Notes under the pieces: model-generated
Databases searched by the model: none
What the model saw: the letters and a program-made list of their open reading frames with translations, nothing else
What the model was told of the DNA's origin: nothing
Part shown: piece after piece, positions 36,730 to 42,498 of the stretch
How the letters are laid out: each line of letters opens with the position of its first letter
How positions within the stretch are numbered: position 1 is the stretch's first letter
Assembly (NCBI RefSeq): GCF_900116045.1
Contig: NZ_LT630450.1
Span: 279,501-343,500 of the forward strand
Length of the DNA stretch: 64,000 bases
From: Desulfovibrio piger
GTDB lineage: Bacteria; Desulfobacterota; Desulfovibrionia; Desulfovibrionales; Desulfovibrionaceae
Direction: 5' to 3'
Position numbers and translations under genes: made by a program

Positions 36730-37779
36730 TCAGCGTCCGTCCTTCTCAAGCACGCACAGCAGGTCCCGGCCGTCCTCCAGCGTCAGGAAAGGGCCCTGCA
36801 GGCTCCAGGTCCGTGTCTTGTCCAGCAGGGCGGCCAGCGCGTGCATGCCGATCATGGCGAGCATCTCCCTGTTTTCCCTGCCCGGGGAAAAGCGCAGCCC
36901 CCGGGCATCCGTCACATAGGGTACCTGCAGATAGAGCCCCCTGGATGCGATCTCCAGGCTGCCCGTGGTCCCGGAAGTGGCGGTGAACAGGCAGCTGGCC
37001 TGCGTCCCGTCTGCCAGCTCCAGGCGCCAGGGGTGCGCTTCCGTCGCGGCATGGAGGTCCGCCCCTGTTTCGATGGCCCCCCGCGGCAGGCGGGAGGAGG
37101 CGGACAGCACGCGGATGACCTCCAGTTTCCCGGGATGAAGACGGCATTCGGCCTCCACGAACACAGGCGACGGTCCCTGCAGCAGGGGACGGAGCAGGGG
37201 CGCGTCCCTGTCCAAAAGGAAGACCAGTCCGGCGCTGCCTTCCCGCAGCGTCGGCACGCCGTGCCGAACCTCCAGGATCCCCATGACCCTCACGGGGGCT
37301 GTGCCGGGCGCATCGAGGCGAAAGCGCACCCCCAGGCTGCGCTGGCCCTTCAGGGGCATGTCCGCGTACAGTGTCTGGCTGCGTCCCAGACTGAGCAGGC
37401 GCGACATGCCGTAGGCATTGTGCAGGTACAGCATGCCCCCCTGCCGCACCTGCAGCCAGCGGCCTGTGGTCGTGCGCCGCAGCCGGGGCTCCCCGGAAAT
37501 CTGGATGTCCTCGGAAAGTTCAAAAAAGTGCCGGTCCAGCAGGCGGAGGCACGCCGTATAGCGCAGGTCATGCTCCTGATGCCCCACCCTGTAGACCTGC
37601 CCGGCCTGCAGGGTGGGGAAGAGGACGGCCGCCGCGGCTGGCGCCGGAGAAAGGGCCTGGAGCAGCGCGCACCAGCACAGGGCAAGCAGGGCGCAGGCCT
37701 GCCGGCAGGCGGGGGGCACCGCAGCGGGCCGGCAGGGGCAGAGGCGGGCCCTGAAGCGGGCCCCCGGGAGGCAGCGCAT
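36730..37779 (-). CDS. Unknown exported protein in the T1SS operon, possible NlpE/META-like domains
   Basis: The 349-residue protein has a basic N-terminus and hydrophobic stretch (ACALLALCWCALLQALSPAPAAAA), consistent with a signal peptide. The middle region, ACLRLLDRHFFELSEDI and GRWLQVRQGGMLYLHNAYG, resembles the layout of NlpE-like proteins. The last 100 residues, ending SLQGPFLTLEDGRDLLCVLE, resemble a META/HslJ domain. These matches are by eye only. It sits between hlyD (six-base gap) and tolC, so it may be an accessory factor in secretion or surface assembly. Confidence 0.55.
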   Translation of the reverse strand: MRCLPGARFRARLCPCRPAAVPPACRQACALLALCWCALLQALSPAPAAAAVLFPTLQAGQVYRVGHQEHDLRYTACLRLLDRHFFELSEDIQISGEPRLRRTTTGRWLQVRQGGMLYLHNAYGMSRLLSLGRSQTLYADMPLKGQRSLGVRFRLDAPGTAPVRVMGILEVRHGVPTLREGSAGLVFLLDRDAPLLRPLLQGPSPVFVEAECRLHPGKLEVIRVLSASSRLPRGAIETGADLHAATEAHPWRLELADGTQASCLFTATSGTTGSLEIASRGLYLQVPYVTDARGLRFSPGRENREMLAMIGMHALAALLDKTRTWSLQGPFLTLEDGRDLLCVLEKDGR

Positions 37780-37785
37780 GTCCCG

Positions 37786-39216
37786 TCACTCCCGCAGGGC
37801 GCGATCCCAGCTTTTGAGCAGGGGCTCGAACATGTAATAAAGCACCGTGCGCTTCCTGGTGGTGATGAACACCGTGGCGGGCATGCCGGGCGAAAGGTAG
37901 AGCTGGGCATCCTTCAGGGCCTGGGGGTCGATGACCACATAGCAAAGATAGTAGGGCGTGGTCCCTGCGGCGGTCTTGTCCTCCAGGCGGTCGGCCGAGA
38001 TATAGGTCACCTTGGCCGGGATGTGGGGGACGATGCGCGTATCGAAGGCATCCAGCTGCACCAGGGCGTCCTGCCCGATGTAGACTTCGGTGATCTTGTT
38101 GATGGGAACATGGGTCTCCACGATGAGCGGGGTATCGTGGGGCACGATGTCCATCAGGGGCTCGCCCGGTCGGACGACACCGCCGCGGGAGTGGACCTTG
38201 AGGTCGACCACCTTGCCGCTGACAGGGGCCTTGACCTGCAGGCGTTTTTTGGCATCGCGCAGGGGGCGGATGCGTTCGCGGGTCTGGATGATGTCGTTTT
38301 CCAGTTTTCCGGCCTCACTGGTGGCTTCTTCCACAAAGCGGTTGCGCAGGTCTTCCATGCGCAGGCGCAATTCGGCGTCGCGCTGCTTCGTTTCGGCGAT
38401 GGCCTGGCGCAGGCGGCCCCGTTCGCCCATATGGCTGGCCAGGTTGCGTTCCAGTTCCAGGATCTGGGATTTTTCCAGATAGCGTTCCTTGTAAAGCTGG
38501 CGCTTGGCCCGCAGCTCCTCGTTGAGGGTGCCGATGATGGTGGTCTCGGCCCTGACCTGGTCCTCAAAGCCGCTCACCTGGGCCTGCAGCTGGGCTATCT
38601 GGGTCTCCAGCAGGGAAAGCTGGCCGCGCAGGGCCTCTTTGCGGGCCTGGAAGATCTTTTGCTCGTTGTCCAGCACGTCCGCGCTGTTCACCGTGCGGGC
38701 CAGCTCCACCAGGCCATCGGGCCAGACCAGCTCGTCGCTGAAAGATTTTTCGGCCAGGGCACGGGAGTGCGCGGCCCACTGGGCCACCAGCTGTTTTTGC
38801 AGCATGTTCTCCGAGGCATCCACCTGCACGGATTCCAGTTCCACCAGCACCTGGCCTTCCGCCACGTCCTGCCCTTCGCGCACGAGGATGGTGTCCACGA
38901 TGCCGCCTTCCAGATGCTGGACGGTCTTGCGCTCGCTTTCCACCTTGATCTTGCCGGGGGCGACCACGGCGCCGCTGATCTCGCCCCAGAAGGCCCAGGC
39001 GCCCAGCACGCCGAAAAAGAGCAGGATCACCGCCAGCCCCTGGCGTATGATGCTGCGGGGATCCTCGATGGCGCTGTTTTTCCTGCTGCCGGGGTCGCGG
39101 TCCTCACCGTGGCCGGTGCCGGCCGTGCCGGCCGGGACTTTGGCCGGGGTGATGCGGGCGATGGTGCGCCCTGTGGTCTCCAGGGGCGTATTTTCGTTGG
39201 GGGACGTATCAGGCAT
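37786..39216 (-). CDS. HlyD-family periplasmic adaptor of type I secretion
   Basis: The 476-residue membrane fusion protein links the ABC transporter to TolC. A cytoplasmic N-terminus of about 58 residues precedes one transmembrane helix (residues about 60-78, LAVILLFFGVLGAWAFW). A lipoyl-like half motif (KTVQHLEGGIVDTILVREGQ), a long periplasmic coiled coil (about 120-330) and the second lipoyl half follow. It overlaps the ABC gene by eight bases. Confidence 0.93.
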   Translation of the reverse strand: MPDTSPNENTPLETTGRTIARITPAKVPAGTAGTGHGEDRDPGSRKNSAIEDPRSIIRQGLAVILLFFGVLGAWAFWGEISGAVVAPGKIKVESERKTVQHLEGGIVDTILVREGQDVAEGQVLVELESVQVDASENMLQKQLVAQWAAHSRALAEKSFSDELVWPDGLVELARTVNSADVLDNEQKIFQARKEALRGQLSLLETQIAQLQAQVSGFEDQVRAETTIIGTLNEELRAKRQLYKERYLEKSQILELERNLASHMGERGRLRQAIAETKQRDAELRLRMEDLRNRFVEEATSEAGKLENDIIQTRERIRPLRDAKKRLQVKAPVSGKVVDLKVHSRGGVVRPGEPLMDIVPHDTPLIVETHVPINKITEVYIGQDALVQLDAFDTRIVPHIPAKVTYISADRLEDKTAAGTTPYYLCYVVIDPQALKDAQLYLSPGMPATVFITTRKRTVLYYMFEPLLKSWDRALRE

Positions 39217-40975
39217 TGCCGCCGGCCTCCTGCGTTTTTTGCAGGGCTTCCTGCTGTTTCTGCAATGCCTGCTGCCGGGCGAGCTTTTCCTGCTGCACGC
39301 GGGCCTGTGCGGCCTGTTCCTGCTGGTGGCGCATGGCGGCCAGTTTTTCCAGCACGGCCTGACGGGGACCGGAAAGGGCTATCTGGCCCTCCTGCATGAG
39401 GATGATGTTGTCCACGATGTTGAGGATGCTGGGCTTGTGGGTGACCAGCACCACGGTGGCCTTGCGCTGCTTGAGGTTCAGCACGGCGCGGGCCAGCTGC
39501 TGCTCGCCCTCTTCGTCCAGGTTGGAATTGGGCTCGTCCAGCACCACAAGGCGGGGATCGCCGTACAGAGCGCGGGCCAGCCCGATGCGCTGGCGCTGGC
39601 CGCCGGAAAGGGCCGCGCCGTGTTCGCCTATCTGGGTGTCATAGCCTTTGGGCAGGCCCAGCACCATGGTGTGGACACCGGCCATCTGCGCGGCGGCGAT
39701 GACTTTCTGGCTGTCCACGTCGCCCATGCGAGCGATGTTCTCGGCCACGGAACCCGCAAAAAGTTCCACATCCTGCGGCAGATAGCCGATGTAGGGGCCC
39801 AGCTTCTCGGAGTCCCAGCTGTGGATATCGGCGCGGTCGATGCGCACCTTGCCGGCGGTGGGCGCCCAGATGCTGAGCAGCAGCTTGCACAGGGTGGACT
39901 TGCCGGCGGCACTGGGGCCGATGATGGCCAGGCTCTGCCCGGCAGGCAGGCGGAACGAGACCCCCCGGACAAGGGGGCGGCCGTTGATGGTCAGGAACAG
40001 GTTTTCCGCCGTCAGCTCGCCGGCGGGGGCGGGCAGATCCATGACAGGCGGGGCGGGAGGCGTGTCCAGCAGCTTTTTCAGATGCCTGTAGGAGCTGCGG
40101 GCATCCAGCGATTGCTTGTAGGTGGCCATGGCCTGGTCGATGGGCGCCAGGGCGCGGCCCATGACGATGGAGGCCGCGATCATGACTCCGGCCGTGGACT
40201 CGTGCATGACGGTCAGATAGGCGCCCACGGCATAGATGGCCACCTGCAGGCCGGTGCGCAGGGATTTGCTCACGGCCCGCAGCAGGCCGGCCTTGTGGCT
40301 GGCGCGGGTCTGCAGGCCGATGACGGCGTCATTGAGGCGGCGCCAGCGCGCGGTCACATGACCCACCATGCCCATGGCGCGCACGATGCTGGCATTGCGC
40401 AGGGCCGCGCCGGTGAACCCGGCGGCCATGGCATTGAGGCGGGTGGCGTTCTCCAGGCGGGTGCGGGTCAGGCGTTCGGTCAGCACGCCCAGGATGAAGA
40501 CGATGACCCCGCCCCCCACGGCCACCCAGCCCAGGGCCGGATGCAGCACGAAGATCAGGGCAAAGTAGATGGGCATCCACGGCAGGTCGAAAAAGGCGAA
40601 CACGGCGTTGCCGCCAAGAAAATTGCGCAGCTGCTGCACGTCGCGCAGGTTGCCCTGGCTGGCGGCCCCGCCCGGAGCGGCGGCGGCATGCCTGAGGTTC
40701 ATGCCGAGCACGGTGGCGCTGAGCATGTTGTCGAAGGCGATGCCCGCCCGCACCAGAAGGCGGGAGCGTATCCACTCCAGCAGGGCCAGCACGACCAGGC
40801 AGATGACGGCGGCAAGAGTGATGACGGCGAGGGTGGAGAGGTTGTAGCTGGTCAGGACCTTGTCATAGACCTGCAGCATGTAGATGGAAAAGGTCAGTTG
40901 CAGGATATTGATGAACATGCTGAAAAAAAAGGCATATCCGAAAAAATACCTGCACGAGCGCAAAAATTCTTGCAT
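39209..40975 (-). CDS. Type I secretion ABC transporter, permease/ATPase
   Basis: This PrtD-like exporter of 588 residues energises one-step secretion of proteins with C-terminal signals. A membrane domain with six helices (about residues 15-310) precedes the ABC domain with GPSAAGKST, LSGGQRQRIGLARAL and VVLDEPNSNLDEEG. There is no N-terminal peptidase domain, as expected for RTX-type substrates. An Ala/Gln-rich tail follows residue 545. Its likely substrate is the RTX protein encoded on the other side of the invertible segment. Confidence 0.93.
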   Translation of the reverse strand: MQEFLRSCRYFFGYAFFFSMFINILQLTFSIYMLQVYDKVLTSYNLSTLAVITLAAVICLVVLALLEWIRSRLLVRAGIAFDNMLSATVLGMNLRHAAAAPGGAASQGNLRDVQQLRNFLGGNAVFAFFDLPWMPIYFALIFVLHPALGWVAVGGGVIVFILGVLTERLTRTRLENATRLNAMAAGFTGAALRNASIVRAMGMVGHVTARWRRLNDAVIGLQTRASHKAGLLRAVSKSLRTGLQVAIYAVGAYLTVMHESTAGVMIAASIVMGRALAPIDQAMATYKQSLDARSSYRHLKKLLDTPPAPPVMDLPAPAGELTAENLFLTINGRPLVRGVSFRLPAGQSLAIIGPSAAGKSTLCKLLLSIWAPTAGKVRIDRADIHSWDSEKLGPYIGYLPQDVELFAGSVAENIARMGDVDSQKVIAAAQMAGVHTMVLGLPKGYDTQIGEHGAALSGGQRQRIGLARALYGDPRLVVLDEPNSNLDEEGEQQLARAVLNLKQRKATVVLVTHKPSILNIVDNIILMQEGQIALSGPRQAVLEKLAAMRHQQEQAAQARVQQEKLARQQALQKQQEALQKTQEAGGNA

Positions 40976-41088
40976 GTGGGGGCATATCCGGCGGTAGTGC
41001 CGCCCCCCGGGAAAGGACGCCTGTTGTGCAGCGTGGGGACCATGGAAGACCTGGCAGGGAGGCCCCCGGGCGACGGTTTGCAGGGCGC

Positions 41089-41117
41089 ACTATACGCAGG
41101 AAGCCCCTGATTGTCCA
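41089..41117 (-). promoter_or_regulatory. Fixed promoter of the type I secretion operon
   Basis: On the minus strand TGGACA (41117-41112), a 17-nt spacer and TATAGT (41094-41089) form a good promoter, about 110 bases before the ABC gene. It lies outside the invertible segment, so the exporter could keep a basal expression level in both orientations. The rest of 40976-41293 is AT-rich near 41160-41220 and shows no gene. Confidence 0.55.
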
Positions 41118-41293
41118 GAAGGCAAACCAACGCCAAAAAGACCACAAGAAAAATGCTTGCGGCCGCAACAAAATAATGGCATCAAAAAAATTAAAAAAGT
41201 TATACGGTTATCTCTTTTTTTATCTCTCCTGGAACAGGTTGCCGGAGCATTCCGGGCAGTGCAAACCGTCGTTGCTGCCTGCCAGGGCAGCGT

Positions 41294-41323
41294 TGTCTCA
41301 GCGGGGTACACCCCATTGAGGCA
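41294..41323 (+). repeat. Left crossover site of the invertible segment
   Basis: The half-sites are TGTCTCAGCGGGGT (41294-41307) and ACCCCATTGAGGCA (41310-41323), flanking AC at 41308-41309. Reverse-complementing one half shows 11 of 14 positions identical to the other. It is the exact reverse complement of 42102-42131. Confidence 0.85.
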
Positions 41324-41342
41324 ATCCAGACGAGTTGATTCA

Positions 41343-41370
41343 ATTATCCTACATTGCGAACGATTGTCAA
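41343..41370 (-). promoter_or_regulatory. Outward-facing promoter inside the invertible segment
   Basis: On the minus strand TTGACA (41370-41365), a 16-nt spacer and GATAAT (41348-41343) make a strong sigma70 promoter in an AT-rich patch. It starts about 13 bases inside the left site and reads outward through it toward the secretion operon. After inversion it would read outward through the right site toward the RTX gene. Confidence 0.75.
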
Positions 41371-41411
41371 TTTTTTTTTACTCCCCCAAATAGTGGCAGC
41401 AATCCGGGTGG

Positions 41412-42020
41412 TTACAGGAGCTCATCCATGTCCGGCAGCACTTTTGCCGTACAGGAGAGCCCGCGGCAGCGCGCGTATTGCAGATAGCGGTAGGCTGTCT
41501 GGCGCGAGATGCCGAACTCCCGGGCCAGCCCCAAGATGTTCTCTTTGTTTTTGAGGGCCCGTGTTGCCAGCAGGGCGATCTCGTCCTCGGTAAGGCGTTT
41601 TTTGCTTCCTTTGTATTTGCCGCGCTGTTTGGCCAGGGCGATGCCCTCGCGCTGGCGCTCCCGGATGAGGGCCCGCTCGAATTCGGCCACGGCGCCGATG
41701 ATCTGCAGGTGCAGGCGCTGGAAGGGCGAGCTTTCGCCGCTGAATATCAGATTTTCCTTGTAGAATTTAACAGTCACGTTCCTGTCCGCCATGTCTTCCA
41801 GTATGGCCAGCAGGTCTTGCAGGCTGCGTGTCAGGCGGTCGATGCTGTGCACATGCAGCATGTCCCCTGCCTGCAGGGCACGCAAACAGGCCTGGAATTC
41901 CGGCCTGTCCATGTCTTTCCCGCTCGTCTTGTCCATAAACACCCTGTCCAGCGCCACCCCTTCCAGCTGCCTGTCCGTACGCTGCCCGCAGCTGCTGACA
42001 CGAATATATCCGATGTTCAC
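41412..42020 (-). CDS. Small serine recombinase (DNA invertase/resolvase family)
   Basis: The 202-residue protein starts at GTG 42020 (MNIGYIRVSSCGQRTDRQ). The catalytic Ser is in YIRVSS (position 9), and the recombinase arginine region SIDRLTRSLQDLLAIL is intact. The long E-helix region AEFERALIRERQREGIALAKQRG leads to a C-terminal Hin-like helix-turn-helix (ILGLAREFGISRQTAYRYLQ). Its size fits invertases and resolvases rather than large integrases. It is encoded entirely within the segment bounded by the inverted repeats, so it would be carried along on inversion. No accessory factor such as Fis is visible here. Confidence 0.92.
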   Translation of the reverse strand: MNIGYIRVSSCGQRTDRQLEGVALDRVFMDKTSGKDMDRPEFQACLRALQAGDMLHVHSIDRLTRSLQDLLAILEDMADRNVTVKFYKENLIFSGESSPFQRLHLQIIGAVAEFERALIRERQREGIALAKQRGKYKGSKKRLTEDEIALLATRALKNKENILGLAREFGISRQTAYRYLQYARCRGLSCTAKVLPDMDELL

Positions 42021-42101
42021 GTGAGACCCGTTTCAAAAGCTGTAAATCCCTTTGTTGTCTGCCGGGTATGGTGTGTTTCCGGCATGCTGCCGCCGCCTGC
42101 C

Positions 42102-42131
42102 TGCCTCAATGGGGTGTACCCCGCTGAGACA
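42102..42131 (-). repeat. Right crossover site of the invertible segment
   Basis: The half-sites are TGCCTCAATGGGGT (42102-42115) and ACCCCGCTGAGACA (42118-42131), with centre GT at 42116-42117. It is the exact reverse complement of the left site at 41294-41323. Confidence 0.85.
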
Positions 42132-42498
42132 GTTCCGCAGTGATGCATTCAGGGTGCGTCATGGCTGCCACAGGCAGCACCTGCCGCACCTGCCCATATC
42201 TGCGGATGGCACTCCCGTTTGCGGCACAAGGCCGCAGCTGCGGGAGCGGAGGGAGGCATACCCTGTGTCATCCGTACCGGTGCCGTGCACCGGAGGAGGG
42301 ACGTCCCCGCACGTGCGGCCGGACAACATGTCCGGGACCGACGTGGCTAGGTACCTCCATGCTGGTGACGAGGCCGCACACTGCCGCCGGGACCCGGGCG
42401 GCCGGCGGTTCGTCCCTTCTGGGCCGCATCCGCACAGGGCGGATGCGGGATGTGCCGACAGGCACAAAACCTTTTTTCTTATCCTCCGGAGGATAACA
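42132..42498 (+). promoter_or_regulatory. Long hairpin-rich leader of the RTX protein gene
   Basis: These 367 bases between the right crossover site and the RTX start contain no supported gene and no good sigma70 promoter that I can find. They are GC-rich and full of hairpins: CCGCATCCGC/GCGGATGCGG (42424-42448, 10 bp) and TGTGCC/GGCACA (42451-42466). The second is followed by a T-run at 42472-42477, so it could act as an attenuator or stabilise the messenger. Confidence 0.55.
42479..42496 (+). promoter_or_regulatory. 18-bp perfect palindrome covering the RTX ribosome-binding site
   Basis: TTATCCTCCGGAGGATAA is perfectly self-complementary and includes the GGAGG site two bases before ATG 42499. 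As RNA it could fold with stem TTATCC/GGATAA and bury the Shine-Dalgarno; as DNA it could be a protein-binding site. Confidence 0.7.

Larger units (their letters stand above)
41294..42131. mobile_element. Putative invertible DNA segment with its own serine recombinase
   Basis: Perfect 30-bp inverted repeats bound an 838-bp unit that holds one serine recombinase gene and one outward-facing promoter. Each repeat has the form expected for a serine invertase crossover site: two similar 14-bp half-sites around a non-palindromic central dinucleotide (AC on the left, GT on the right). Opposite orientation of the two centres predicts inversion rather than deletion. The unit lies exactly between the type I secretion operon and the RTX protein gene, which diverge from it. 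Confidence 0.8.

Noticed and set aside
41294-42131. Insertion sequence or transposon with terminal inverted repeats
   Set aside because: There is no transposase; the recombinase is invertase-sized, no target duplication is seen outside the repeats, and the repeats have internal half-site symmetry typical of crossover sites.
42052-42498. N-terminal extension of the RTX protein
   Set aside because: It would cross the right crossover site and a leader full of hairpins, lacks homology-like composition, and the GGAGG/ATG at 42499 is ideal.
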